From T1Sed10-7 sp041686695 (GTDB lineage: Bacteria; Actinomycetota; Nitriliruptoria; Nitriliruptorales; Nitriliruptoraceae): a stretch of DNA of 64,000 nucleotides. Under the pieces are notes generated by a model. It was not told the origin of the DNA. It did no database searches and saw nothing but the letters and a program-made list of their open reading frames with translations. Shown here piece after piece: positions 19,178 through 28,281 of the stretch. The stretch lies in the NCBI GenBank assembly GCA_041686695.1, contig JAWLDJ010000001.1, positions 1 to 64,000 on the forward strand, in the 5' to 3' direction. The translations under genes were made by a program, and so were the position numbers. How positions within the stretch are numbered: position 1 is the first letter of the stretch; each line of letters starts with the position of its first letter.

Positions 19178-20415
19178 GGGGCGACCTCCTGTTGGTCGGT
19201 GGTCTGCAGCTCAGCGGCGCCGGGTTCGTCCAGCGCCGGCGTCCGGCCCGCGTCGATGTCGGGTGCCTTGGCGACCGAGCGGGTGTCGGGGGCCGAAGCC
19301 CGTCGGCCGAGCAGCAGGGCCAGCAGGATGACGGCAGCCGCACCGGCCAGACCCAGACGGGTGGCAGCGGGGATGCCGCCCGTCTCGTCGATCAGCACGA
19401 AGGTCGCGGTCACCATGGTCCACACCAGCGCGACCGGGATCAGCACCTTCCAGCCGAGGTTCATCAGCCGGTCGTAGCGGTAGCGCGGGAGGGCACCGCG
19501 CAGCAGGATGAAGAAGAAGATGAACCCGGCCATCTTCAGGAAGAACCACAGGATCGGCAGGATCCAGGCGATGCTGTCGGGCAGACCGAAGGTCGGCCCT
19601 GCGGGACCACCGAGGAACAGGGTCACCACGATCGCGGACATCGTGACCACCGACATGAACTCGGCCAGCATGAACATCCCGAAGCGCATACCCGAGTACT
19701 CGGTGTTGAAGCCACCGACCAGCTCACCCTCGGCCTCGGCGAGGTCGAACGGCGGGCGGCCGGCCTCGGCCACCATCCCGACGACGAAGACCAGGAAGGC
19801 CGGGAACAACGGGATCGCGTACCACGCCGGGACCCCGTCGAGGAAGCCCGGGCCCGACTGGCCGGCGACGATGTCGGAGACCCGCAGGCTGCCCGTGTAG
19901 ATGACGACGCTGGCGACGGCGAGCCCCTGGGCGATCTCGTAGGAGATCATCTGTGCGCTGGAGCGGATACCACCCAGCAGCGGGTAGGGCGAGTTCGAGG
20001 CCCAGCCCGCCAGGAACACGCTGTAGACGTGGATCGAGCCGAGCGCCAGGATCCACAGCACACCGATCGACAGGTCCGCGACGACCAGGGTGAAGGTCTC
20101 ACCGAAGAGGGTGACCTCGCCCCCGATCGGGATGACCGCGATCACCAGGAACCCGGCGATCACCCCCACGAGCGGGGCGACGTTGTAGATGACCTTGTTG
20201 ACCATCCCCGGGGTGATGTCCTCCTTGAAGAACATCTTGGCGCCGTCGACCAGGGTCTGCAGGACCCCGAAGGGACCGACCCGGTTGGGTCCGATGCGCG
20301 ACTGCATCTTGGCAACGACGCGGCGCTCGGCCCAGATCAGCAGGGCGGTGATCAGCAGGTAGTAGGCGAACACCACGACCGCCTGGAGCAGCGGCACCCA
20401 CAACGGGTGTGTCAT
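19174..20415 (-). CDS. nuoH: NADH-quinone oxidoreductase subunit H (second complex I)
   Basis: The 413-residue product contains WAERRVVAKMQSRIGPNRVGPFG, a textbook NuoH quinone-channel motif. It also has the cytoplasmic E-rich loop EAGRPPFDLAEAEGELVGGFNTEYSGMRF. The ATG at 20415 shares one base with the nuoG stop (TGATG), so the longer upstream frame was rejected. A C-terminal extension of about 45 residues after the last helix is polar and Ala/Asp-rich. Confidence 0.95.
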   Translation of the reverse strand: MTHPLWVPLLQAVVVFAYYLLITALLIWAERRVVAKMQSRIGPNRVGPFGVLQTLVDGAKMFFKEDITPGMVNKVIYNVAPLVGVIAGFLVIAVIPIGGEVTLFGETFTLVVADLSIGVLWILALGSIHVYSVFLAGWASNSPYPLLGGIRSSAQMISYEIAQGLAVASVVIYTGSLRVSDIVAGQSGPGFLDGVPAWYAIPLFPAFLVFVVGMVAEAGRPPFDLAEAEGELVGGFNTEYSGMRFGMFMLAEFMSVVTMSAIVVTLFLGGPAGPTFGLPDSIAWILPILWFFLKMAGFIFFFILLRGALPRYRYDRLMNLGWKVLIPVALVWTMVTATFVLIDETGGIPAATRLGLAGAAAVILLALLLGRRASAPDTRSVAKAPDIDAGRTPALDEPGAAELQTTDQQEVAP

Positions 20416-22859
20416 CAGGCGACCTCCCCGGTCAGCGCCGGCTCGCGATCCTGCGACCCCGTGGCGAGCCGTTCCAAGGTCACGACCAGGCGACCATCGC
20501 GCTGTGCGAGGACACCGGCCGGCTCGGGGGTCGAGTTGGCGGGCAGGACCACGACACCGGGCACCAGGTCCCGCCGCACCTGGGCCGTCAGTTCCAGTCG
20601 CGCCGCACCAGCGACCACGGCGACCAGGTCGCCGTCGGCGATACCCCGCTCCTCGGCGTCGTGGGCGTTGAGCTCGACACGTGGCGATCGAGCCGTGGCG
20701 AGCAGGTCGTTCGCACCGGCCAGCATCGTCCCGCGGTCGAGCAGGAGCGGTCGCGTGACCCCGAGCAGCTGGCCCTGGTCCACACCGACCGCCGGCGGGT
20801 GGTCGATCTCGGGCCACCGGTGGGGGGTCTCACGACGACCGAGCCGAGCCATCTCGCCGCGGATGCCCTCGAGGTCGTTGACGCCGAGATCGTGGCCGAG
20901 CAACGCCGCGAGCTGGACGATGATCTCCCAGTCCTCCTGGACCAGGTCCGGCCCATCGACAGCGCGGGCGAACCGCTGGGTGCGGCCCTCCCAGTTGGTG
21001 CTGGCACCGGCGCGCTCCTGCCGCCCGGTCGCCGGCAGGACCACATCGGCGAAGTCGGTGACGGTGTCGGTCGCCGCGAGGTCCTGGCAGATGACGGTGG
21101 GCACCTTGGCCAGGGCGGCACGGGCCAGCTCGGTGGAGGCGGCGTCCCGGGCCAGGTCGACCCCGATCAGGTGCAGGACATCGATCCTGCCGGCGGCGGC
21201 GTCGGTGAGGATCGCCTGGAGATCACGGCCGGGCTCGGTCGGCAGCTCGGTGTGCCACACCTGCTCGACCGCGGCTCGGTCCTCGTCATCGGCCAGCCAC
21301 CGGCCCCCGGGGAGCAGCCCGGCGGCCAGACCGGCTTCGATGGCGCCACGGGCCCCTGCCCGTCGCGGGACGTGGCCCACCTTGCCGTCGACGGCGGTGG
21401 CCAGTGCGGCACCGGCGGTGAGACTGCCGGCACCTGCCCGCTCGCCGACGAGCACCACGGGAGCCCCGTCGCCACGCAGGGCCTGCGAGACCTCGTTGTC
21501 GCCGTCCATCAGGGCCCTCAGCGCCGCCGCCTCCCCGCCCGCAGTGGTCGGCACCCGCCGCCACGCCAGGTCGGCGAGGGTCCCCAGGTGCGGACCGACG
21601 ACCACGATCCTGGCCTTGGACTGCCGCCAGGCCTTGCGCAGCCTGAGGTGGAGGATCGGCACCTCCTCCTCGGGATCGAGGCCCGCGACGACGATGACCG
21701 GAGCGGCCTCCACGTCGTCGTAGGTAGCCGTCTCGCGCCCGACCAGCGCGGCCAGCTCCGCGGTCTCACCCGCAGGCGCGAACCGGGTGCGGTGATCGAG
21801 GTCGTCGGTGCCGAGCACCGTCCGGGCGTACTTGCTGACCAGGTAGGCGTCCTCGTCGGCCAGCCGCGAGCCGGTGACCACGGCCACGCGTTTGCTCCCG
21901 GCCTGGTTCGCCTGGCCGATCGCGGCCCTGACCTGCATCAGTGCCTCGGCCCAGGTGGCGGGACGCAGCTGCCCGTCGTCGGCCCTGACCTGGGGCTCGG
22001 TGATGCGCTGGGTGTCGGTCAGGTGCGTGAAGGCGAACCGGCCCTTGTCGCAGTTCCAGGCCTCGTTGACCGCCATGTTGGTGCGTGCCAGCGAGCGCTG
22101 GATCTCACCGCGGCGGGACTGCACGGTCAGCGAGCAGCCCGCGGAGCAGTGGTCGCATACGCTCGGGGTGGTGACGACGTCGAAGGGTCGCGCCTTGAAG
22201 CGGTAGCTGGTCGAGGTCAGCGCACCCACGGGGCAGATCTGGATCACGTTGCCCGAGAAGTAGCTCTCGTAGGGCTCGTCCTCGTAGATCGCCACCTGCT
22301 CGAGGGCCCCACGTTCGAACAGTTCGATGAAGGGATCGCCGGAGATCTGCTCGGAGAAGCGGGTACAGCGCGCGCACAGCACACACCGCTCCCGGTCCAG
22401 CAGGACCTGGGGGCTGACGGCGACGGGCTTGTCGTAACGCCGCTTCTGATCCACGAACCGCGAGGTGTTGGCGCCGTGCTTGAGCGCCTGGTCCTGCAGC
22501 GGGCACTCCCCGCCCTTGTCGCACATGGGGCAGTCGAGCGGATGGTTGATCAGCAGGAACTCGAGCGTGCCCTCCTGGCCCTTGCGGGCCAACTCGGAGG
22601 TGAGGTGGGTCTTGACCGCCTTGTCCGGCATGACCGTGGTGGTGCAGGCCATCATCGGCTTCGGCAGCCCCTCGACCTCGACGATGCACTGGCGACAGGC
22701 ACCGACCGGGTCGAGGAGCGGGTGATCGCAGAACCGCGGCACGATCGTGCCCAGCTGCTCCGCGGCACGGATGATCAGGGTGCCCTTCGGCACGCTGATC
22801 TCCTGCCCGTCGATCGTGAAGGTGACGAGCTCGTCCTGGTCCACCGGGTTCTCCGCCAT
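20415..22859 (-). CDS. nuoG: NADH-quinone oxidoreductase subunit G (second complex I)
   Basis: NuoG is the large iron-sulfur subunit of the NADH module. The 814-residue product starts with a [2Fe-2S] domain (FCDHPLLDPVGACRQCIVEVEG). It continues with the His-Cys3 cluster region (CPMCDKGGECPLQDQ), a ferredoxin-like part (CVLCARCTRF.., CPVGALTS) and a molybdopterin-oxidoreductase-type domain. The latter has CDHCSAGCSLTVQ...WNCDKGRF, the four-cysteine site that binds cluster N7 where present. The rest is the degenerate molybdopterin-binding fold. Start two bases after nuoF. Its presence marks this operon as the full NADH-oxidising enzyme. Confidence 0.95.
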   Translation of the reverse strand: MAENPVDQDELVTFTIDGQEISVPKGTLIIRAAEQLGTIVPRFCDHPLLDPVGACRQCIVEVEGLPKPMMACTTTVMPDKAVKTHLTSELARKGQEGTLEFLLINHPLDCPMCDKGGECPLQDQALKHGANTSRFVDQKRRYDKPVAVSPQVLLDRERCVLCARCTRFSEQISGDPFIELFERGALEQVAIYEDEPYESYFSGNVIQICPVGALTSTSYRFKARPFDVVTTPSVCDHCSAGCSLTVQSRRGEIQRSLARTNMAVNEAWNCDKGRFAFTHLTDTQRITEPQVRADDGQLRPATWAEALMQVRAAIGQANQAGSKRVAVVTGSRLADEDAYLVSKYARTVLGTDDLDHRTRFAPAGETAELAALVGRETATYDDVEAAPVIVVAGLDPEEEVPILHLRLRKAWRQSKARIVVVGPHLGTLADLAWRRVPTTAGGEAAALRALMDGDNEVSQALRGDGAPVVLVGERAGAGSLTAGAALATAVDGKVGHVPRRAGARGAIEAGLAAGLLPGGRWLADDEDRAAVEQVWHTELPTEPGRDLQAILTDAAAGRIDVLHLIGVDLARDAASTELARAALAKVPTVICQDLAATDTVTDFADVVLPATGRQERAGASTNWEGRTQRFARAVDGPDLVQEDWEIIVQLAALLGHDLGVNDLEGIRGEMARLGRRETPHRWPEIDHPPAVGVDQGQLLGVTRPLLLDRGTMLAGANDLLATARSPRVELNAHDAEERGIADGDLVAVVAGAARLELTAQVRRDLVPGVVVLPANSTPEPAGVLAQRDGRLVVTLERLATGSQDREPALTGEVA

Positions 22860-22861
22860 CG

Positions 22862-24235
22862 TCAGGCCTGCCCAGCCGGCTCGGCTGTGAAGCTCGGGAC
22901 CTGTGCGTTGCCGTGGTCGCGGGCACGCACGGCCAGGGTCGGGAGGTCATCTCGGGGCGGGGTCACCCCGAGCGGGCAGCGGCCCTGGATCACATGCGCC
23001 TCGAACTCCTCGCGGAAGTGCTGGAGGCCCGCCACGATCGGCGAGGTGAGGGCATCGCCCAGGGCGCAGAAGCTGCGGCCGAAGATGTTGTCGCAGACGT
23101 CCTGCAGCAGCGTGAGGTCGTCCATGGTGCCGCTGCCCGTCTCGATGCGCAGCAACACCTGGGAGAGCCAGTAGCCGCCCTCACGGCAGGGCGTGCACTT
23201 GCCGCAGGATTCGTGCTCGTAGAACCGCGTCCAGCCCAGGATGGCGTCGACCACGCAGCGCTGGTCGGAGTAGATCATCACCGCGCCCGTGCCGAGCATC
23301 GAACCCGCCTCGATGACGGCCTCGTAGGTGTAGTCGGTGTCGATCGCCTCGGCCGGCAGCAGGGGCGTGGAGGACCCACCCGGACAGAAGAACTTGAGCT
23401 CGCGCCCGTCCGCCATACCACCGGCGATCTCGATGAGCTCCCGCATGGGCAGGCCCATCGGCACCTCGTAGTTGCCGGGGTTGGCGACGTCGCCGGAGAC
23501 GCCGATGAGCTTGGGCCCGGTGGACTTCTCCGTCCCCCACTGGGTCCACCAGTCGACGCCGTGGCGCAGGATGAAGGGCACGGCGGCGATCGACTCGACG
23601 TTGTTGACCGTCGTGGGGCAGCTGTACAGCCCCTTGGCAGCCGGGAAGGGTGGCCGCAGCCGCGGCTGCCCGCGCTTGCCCTCGAGCGAGTCGAGCAGCG
23701 CCGTCTCCTCGCCGCAGATGTAGGCCCCGGCGGCGCGGTGCAGGGTGAGGTCGAACCGCTTGCCCGACCCCATCACGTCAGCACCGAGGTAGCCCTTCTC
23801 GTACGCCTGTGCGATCGCCTTCGACAGCTGGCGGCCGGCGTGGCGGAACTCGCCGCGCAGGTAGATGTAGCCCTGGACGGCGTTGATGGCCAGACCACCG
23901 ACGATCATGCCCTCCACGAGCTGGTGCGGGTCCTGCTCCATCAGCGGCCGGTCCTTGAAGGTGCCCGGCTCGCCCTCGTCGGCGTTGCACACGATGTAGA
24001 CCGGCTTGCCCGTGCCCTGGGCGACGAAGGACCACTTCAGCCCGGTGGGGAAGCCCGCACCGCCGCGGCCGCGCACCCCGGCGTCCTTGACGACGTCGAT
24101 GATCTCGCTCGGCTCCATCGTGAGCGCCTTGCGCAGGCCCTCGTACCCACCGTGCTGCTCGTAGACCTCGATGTCGTCGACACCCTCGACCCCGTAGCGC
24201 TCGGACATCGCGATGATCGCTGACGTGGTCGCCAT
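22862..24235 (-). CDS. nuoF: NADH-quinone oxidoreductase subunit F (second complex I)
   Basis: NuoF binds NADH and FMN and holds cluster N3. The 457-residue product has the GRGGAGFPTGLKW nucleotide loop, the FMN-binding CNADEGEPGTFKDR, and the N3 ligands in ESCGKCTPCREG plus the later FCALGDA. The ATG at 24235 (MATTSAIIAM) sits one base after the nuoE stop; an upstream in-frame ATG would run into nuoE and was not used. The counterpart is missing from the first nuo operon. Confidence 0.95.
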   Translation of the reverse strand: MATTSAIIAMSERYGVEGVDDIEVYEQHGGYEGLRKALTMEPSEIIDVVKDAGVRGRGGAGFPTGLKWSFVAQGTGKPVYIVCNADEGEPGTFKDRPLMEQDPHQLVEGMIVGGLAINAVQGYIYLRGEFRHAGRQLSKAIAQAYEKGYLGADVMGSGKRFDLTLHRAAGAYICGEETALLDSLEGKRGQPRLRPPFPAAKGLYSCPTTVNNVESIAAVPFILRHGVDWWTQWGTEKSTGPKLIGVSGDVANPGNYEVPMGLPMRELIEIAGGMADGRELKFFCPGGSSTPLLPAEAIDTDYTYEAVIEAGSMLGTGAVMIYSDQRCVVDAILGWTRFYEHESCGKCTPCREGGYWLSQVLLRIETGSGTMDDLTLLQDVCDNIFGRSFCALGDALTSPIVAGLQHFREEFEAHVIQGRCPLGVTPPRDDLPTLAVRARDHGNAQVPSFTAEPAGQA

Positions 24236-24236
24236 C

Positions 24237-25217
24237 TCAGGCCTCCTCGCGGTCGTCGTCGCCGGCTTCGGGCGGGGTGGCGCCCGCATCCGGATCGAGG
24301 GGTGGCTGGTCGTGGCTGGGGGGCACCGGCTCGCTGCCCCCGCCCTTCAGCCGCTCGGCGAGCGCCTCCTCGGAGCCCGCCTGCCGCTCACCGATCTCGT
24401 CCAACGCCTCGGCCTGCGCCTGGTCGGCGGGCTCGGCATCGTCGACCCCGGTCTCGTGCGCTGCCTCGTCCGCCTGGCCGTCGCTGGTCGGGCTCGCGGC
24501 GATCGGTACCAGGTCCAGGGCGGCGACCTCGCGGAAGGCAGCCCCGCCGTGCCCGGCCGGGTCGCCGCCGGGATGGGTGACGGGGATGTCGGTCTCCGAG
24601 GAACGGTAGGACGGTGCCACCTCGGCGGTCGCCTGCAACCTCGCCGCCTCGACCAGGTGGTCGCCGAAGGTGTCCTCGATGCCCGAGAACTCCCGGTGCA
24701 CCTGGCGGATGCTCGGTGGCACCTCACCGGAACGGTTGGAGGGGGGGACGTCGCCGGCCTTGGCCCGGTCCAACAGGTCCACGGCCTCATCCGTGGTCAA
24801 TGGGCCGTACATCTCGTAGTTGACCTGCACCACGGGCGCGGCATCACAGATGCCGAGGCACTCGGCGTGCTCCACCATCACCCCCGCGCCGTCGGCGTCG
24901 ATGTGGCCGCCGCACCGCTCGACGTAGGTCTCGTAGATCTCACGACCCCCCAGCATCGCGCAGGTGGGGTTGGTGCAGACGCTGAGCAGGTAGTCCCCGA
25001 AGGGCTCGCGCTTGTACATGGTGTAGAAGGTCGCGACCGCCCCGACCTCGGCCTTGGTGAGGGCGAGCAGCTCGGCGCACATCGCGATGCCGTCCTCACT
25101 GACGAAGCCCTCCTCACCCTGCACCAGGTGGAGCAGGGGCAGCAGCGCGGAACGCGCGACGGGGTAGCGCGCGATGAGGTGTCGCGCCTCGTCGCGCGTG
25201 GCGTCCGAGATCGGCAT
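24237..25217 (-). CDS. nuoE: NADH-quinone oxidoreductase subunit E with acidic C-terminal tail (second complex I)
   Basis: NuoE carries the [2Fe-2S] cluster N1a. The thioredoxin-like core (residues 1 to about 170) has the four ligands in SVCTNPTCAMLGG and HAECLGICDAAPVVQVN. The product runs to 326 residues. The extra ~150 residues, beginning after RAKAGDVPPS, are polar and acidic with no recognised fold (DEAAHETGVDDAEPADQAQ is typical). ATG at 25217. A 75-base gap separates it from nuoD, one of the few clear spacers in the operon. Tails on NuoE recur as a theme with NuoC/NuoI of the other operon, but no repeat is shared. Confidence 0.93.
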   Translation of the reverse strand: MPISDATRDEARHLIARYPVARSALLPLLHLVQGEEGFVSEDGIAMCAELLALTKAEVGAVATFYTMYKREPFGDYLLSVCTNPTCAMLGGREIYETYVERCGGHIDADGAGVMVEHAECLGICDAAPVVQVNYEMYGPLTTDEAVDLLDRAKAGDVPPSNRSGEVPPSIRQVHREFSGIEDTFGDHLVEAARLQATAEVAPSYRSSETDIPVTHPGGDPAGHGGAAFREVAALDLVPIAASPTSDGQADEAAHETGVDDAEPADQAQAEALDEIGERQAGSEEALAERLKGGGSEPVPPSHDQPPLDPDAGATPPEAGDDDREEA

Positions 25218-25292
25218 CGGTGCGGGACTCCTCGGGGGGGTCGGAACGGGGGCTGAGGTGGCAGGGGGAAGGGCGAGCCGTGCAGCGCGTAC

Positions 25293-26603
25293 CTAGCGGT
25301 CGACGCCGCCCATGACCGGATCCAGGGAGGCGACGACCACGACCACGTCGGCGATCATCTGTCCCCGCGCCATGACGTCGGCCGCCTGGAGGTTGACGAA
25401 GCTGGGCTCACGCACGTGGACGCGGTAGGGCTTGTTGGTCCCCGTCGAGGTGATCGCGTAGCCGAGCTCGCCGCGGGGCGACTCGACGGGGACGTAGACC
25501 TGACCGGCCGGCACGGTGAAGCCCTGGGTGGTCAGCTTGAAGTGGTTGATCAACGCCTCCATCGACTCACCCATGATGTGGCGGATGTACTCGGGGTCGT
25601 TGCCGATGCCGTCGACGCCCAGCGACTGCTGGGACGGCCAGGCGATGTGCTTGTCGGCCACCATCACCGGCCCGCCCGGCAGCGTGTCCAGCGCCTGCCG
25701 GATGATGCGCATGGACTGGCGCATCTCCTCGATGCGCAGCAGGAAGCGCGCGTAGGAGTCGGCGCCGGTCTCGGTGGGCACGTCGAAGTCGTACTGCTCG
25801 TAGCCCGAGTAGGGCTGCGCCTTGCGCAGGTCGAAGGGGACCCCGGCGGCACGCAGCAACGGGCCGGTGACGCCGTAGCGGGTCGCCGTGTCGGCATCCA
25901 GCGGGCCGATACCGCGCAGACGGTCGTTCCAGATCGGGTTGCGCTTGAGCAGGTCCTCGTAGTCCGCGATCTTGCGCGGCAGGAGCTCGAGCAGGGCTTC
26001 GCACCGTTCGACGAAGTCCTCGGTCACGTCCTGGGCGAGCCCGCCGGGGCGGATGTAGGCGTGGTTCATCCGCAGCCCGGATTGCGACTCGAAGAGATCG
26101 AGCACGTGCTCACGCTCCCGGAACCCGAACACCATCATGGTGGTCGAGCCGAGCTCCATCCCACCGGTGGCCAGCCACACCAGGTGGGAGGCGATCCGGT
26201 TGAACTCCATCAGGATCACCCTGACCGCTTGCGCCCGCTCCGGGACCTCGATGTCGAGCAGCTTCTCGACACCGAGGCAGAAGGCCGTCTCGTTGAACAG
26301 CGGCGCCAGGTAGTCCATCCGCGTGAAGAAGGTGGTGCCCTGGACCCAGGTGCGGACCTCCGCGTTCTTCTCGATGCCGGTGTGCAGGTACCCGATGATG
26401 GGGGTCAACCGGGTAACCGTCTCGCCATCCAGGTCCAGGACCATGCGCAGCACCCCGTGGGTGGACGGGTGCTGCGGCCCCATGTTGACCGTGATGCGGT
26501 CGTCCTCGACGGCGTCGACGACGGACTCCCAGTCCGCCCCCTCGACGAAGAGCTCGAGCGCGTCATCGGACAGCTGCGCTTCGGTGCCCGGGTCGATCGC
26601 CAT
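25293..26603 (-). CDS. nuoD: NADH-quinone oxidoreductase subunit D (second complex I)
   Basis: The 436-residue product shows NMGPQHPSTHGVLRMVLDLDG with the HPxxHG quinone loop. It also has GYLHTGIEKNAEVRTW, the conserved PRGELGYAITSTG stretch and the terminal MGGVDR. The start shares one base with the nuoC stop (TGATG). It is about 40 residues longer than the first-operon NuoD, mostly at the N-terminus. Confidence 0.95.
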   Translation of the reverse strand: MAIDPGTEAQLSDDALELFVEGADWESVVDAVEDDRITVNMGPQHPSTHGVLRMVLDLDGETVTRLTPIIGYLHTGIEKNAEVRTWVQGTTFFTRMDYLAPLFNETAFCLGVEKLLDIEVPERAQAVRVILMEFNRIASHLVWLATGGMELGSTTMMVFGFREREHVLDLFESQSGLRMNHAYIRPGGLAQDVTEDFVERCEALLELLPRKIADYEDLLKRNPIWNDRLRGIGPLDADTATRYGVTGPLLRAAGVPFDLRKAQPYSGYEQYDFDVPTETGADSYARFLLRIEEMRQSMRIIRQALDTLPGGPVMVADKHIAWPSQQSLGVDGIGNDPEYIRHIMGESMEALINHFKLTTQGFTVPAGQVYVPVESPRGELGYAITSTGTNKPYRVHVREPSFVNLQAADVMARGQMIADVVVVVASLDPVMGGVDR

Positions 26604-27238
26604 CAGTCGATCACCTCGCGGAGGTCCCGCTCGTCTGGCGGCGGGATGAACTTGTCGTTCTTGTAGGGGATGTCGACGCCACCGAGGGGGTAGTCCTTGC
26701 GGTGGGGATGACCGATCCAGTCGTCGGGCATCAGGATCCGGGTCAGGTTGGGGTGGCCCTCGAACTCGACCCCGAAGAAGTCGAAGACCTCTCGTTCGTG
26801 GAAGTTGGCGGTCGCGAACACCCCGGTCACGCTCGGCAACTTCGGCGCGTCATCGGGCGTGCCGACCGACACACGGAACCAGTGGTTGCGGGACAGCGAG
26901 CGCAGGATGTAGAGGACCTCGATGACGCCCTGCTCCCGGGAGATGCGGTACTCCGGCCAGCCCGTGGTGGAGGCCTGACGCTCGATCACGTGGTCGCCGG
27001 CGGGCCAGTGCACCCCCGAGAGGTCGCTGAGCAGCGCGGTGTCGAGCTCCTCGTCGTCGCGGCAGAAGGTCAGCAGCGCCACGAGTTCCTCGGGAGCGAC
27101 ATGGAAGGTCAGCTCACCGTACGCCTGCAGGGTTTCCACCTGCGGGAAGTGCGCCGTGACACGGGCAGCGATGGCCTCCAGGGGCAGCGCCACCCGGGCC
27201 AGACCGTGGGTGCGGGTCGGGACGGCGAACTCGCTCAC
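26603..27238 (-). CDS. nuoC: NADH-quinone oxidoreductase subunit C (second complex I)
   Basis: The 211-residue product is a standard NuoC, with LSRNHWFRVSVG, SVTGVFATANFHEREVFDFFGVEFEGHPNL and the final GHPHRKDYPLGG. A GTG start at 27238 overlaps the nuoB stop. It ends soon after the core, which makes the tail on the first-operon NuoC stand out. Confidence 0.95.
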   Translation of the reverse strand: MSEFAVPTRTHGLARVALPLEAIAARVTAHFPQVETLQAYGELTFHVAPEELVALLTFCRDDEELDTALLSDLSGVHWPAGDHVIERQASTTGWPEYRISREQGVIEVLYILRSLSRNHWFRVSVGTPDDAPKLPSVTGVFATANFHEREVFDFFGVEFEGHPNLTRILMPDDWIGHPHRKDYPLGGVDIPYKNDKFIPPPDERDLREVID

Positions 27239-27723
27239 GCGTGAGCTCCCTGCTCCGCGAAGGTCTCCTCACTGATCTTCTCGCGCAGCTTCAGGATGCC
27301 GTCGAGCAGCATCTCCGGTCGCGGAGGACAGCCGGGGACGTACATGTCGACCGGCACGACGTGGTCGACGCCCTGCACCAGCGCGTAGTTGTTGAACATC
27401 CCGCCGGAGGTGGCGCACACGCCCATGGACAGCACCCACTTCGGGTCGGACATCTGGTCGTAGATGCGACGCAGCACGGGGGCCATCTTGTTGGACACGC
27501 GGCCGGCGACGATCATCAGGTCCGCTTGGCGCGGGGAGGCTCGGAAGACCTCCATCCCGAAACGGGCCATGTCGTGTCGCGGACCACCGCTGGTCATCAT
27601 CTCGATGGCACAGCAGGCCAGTCCGAAGGTGGCCGGCCACAACGAGGTCGAGCGGCTGTAGTTGACGAACCGCTCGACGTTGGTCAGCAGGATGCCGTTG
27701 GGGAGCTTGCTCTCTAGTCCCAC
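27235..27723 (-). CDS. nuoB: NADH-quinone oxidoreductase subunit B (second complex I)
   Basis: The 162-residue N2-cluster subunit has FGLACCAIEMMTS, a single cysteine in GVCATSGGMFNNYA, and VPGCPPRPEMLLDGI. The GTG at 27723 (VGLESKLPNG) overlaps nuoA by ten bases, an arrangement repeated in the first operon. Normal family length. Confidence 0.95.
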   Translation of the reverse strand: MGLESKLPNGILLTNVERFVNYSRSTSLWPATFGLACCAIEMMTSGGPRHDMARFGMEVFRASPRQADLMIVAGRVSNKMAPVLRRIYDQMSDPKWVLSMGVCATSGGMFNNYALVQGVDHVVPVDMYVPGCPPRPEMLLDGILKLREKISEETFAEQGAHA

Positions 27724-28073
27724 TCGAGCCCTCCACGTCCGATCTCGTAGATGAAGGCGACCCCGAGGACGCCGATGAACAACACCATCTGCCCGAGCCC
27801 GAACCAGCCCAGCTCACGGAACACGACCGCCCACGGGTAGACGAAGACGGCCTCGATGTCGAAGATCAGGAACAGCATCGCGACCATGTAGAACTTGACC
27901 GAGAACCGCGTGTTCCGCACATCGGCCAGCGGCACGTTGCCCGATTCGTAGGCCGCGAGCTTGGTGGGGTTCGGCACGCGCGGGCCGACCAGGCTGCTGA
28001 CGACCAGCGAGCCGCCGGCGAAGGCGACCGCCAACGCGAACAGCAGCAGGACGGGTAGGAACTCACTCAGCAC
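27714..28073 (-). CDS. nuoA: NADH-quinone oxidoreductase subunit A (second complex I)
   Basis: The 119-residue product has three hydrophobic segments, KLAAYESGNVPLADVRNTRF and FYMVAMLFLIFDIEAVFVYPWAVV. In the first-operon NuoA the loop motif is YECG; here it is YESG, the variant common in proteobacterial and actinobacterial NuoA. The GTG at 28073 (VLSEFLPVLLLF) gives the expected N-terminus. Confidence 0.94.
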   Translation of the reverse strand: MLSEFLPVLLLFALAVAFAGGSLVVSSLVGPRVPNPTKLAAYESGNVPLADVRNTRFSVKFYMVAMLFLIFDIEAVFVYPWAVVFRELGWFGLGQMVLFIGVLGVAFIYEIGRGGLEWD

Positions 28074-28205
28074 GGGGATCGGCCTCCCTCGCCGCCGGGC
28101 ACCGGGCCAGGCCCTGGATGGCACGCGCTCGCGGTCGGGGTCACGGACGGGTGGTGCGGGACCCGACGACCGATCGGGCGCCGGGACGCCGGTGGGTCAG
28201 CAGGA

Positions 28206-28235
28206 ACGGTAGGGGGGGTCCGGTCGGTGCCGCAA
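28206..28235 (-). promoter_or_regulatory. nuoA: Possible promoter for the second nuo operon
   Basis: In the 208-base gap between the reductase stop and nuoA, the minus strand reads TTGCGG (28235-28230), an 18-base spacer that includes a run of seven C, and TACCGT (28211-28206). This resembles a sigma-70-type promoter and would give a leader of about 125 bases. No Rex-like palindrome was seen in this gap. Confidence 0.3.
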
Positions 28236-28281
28236 CACGCCCCGGCTGAGCGCACGCCGTCGAACAGCAACCAGGTCGCCA

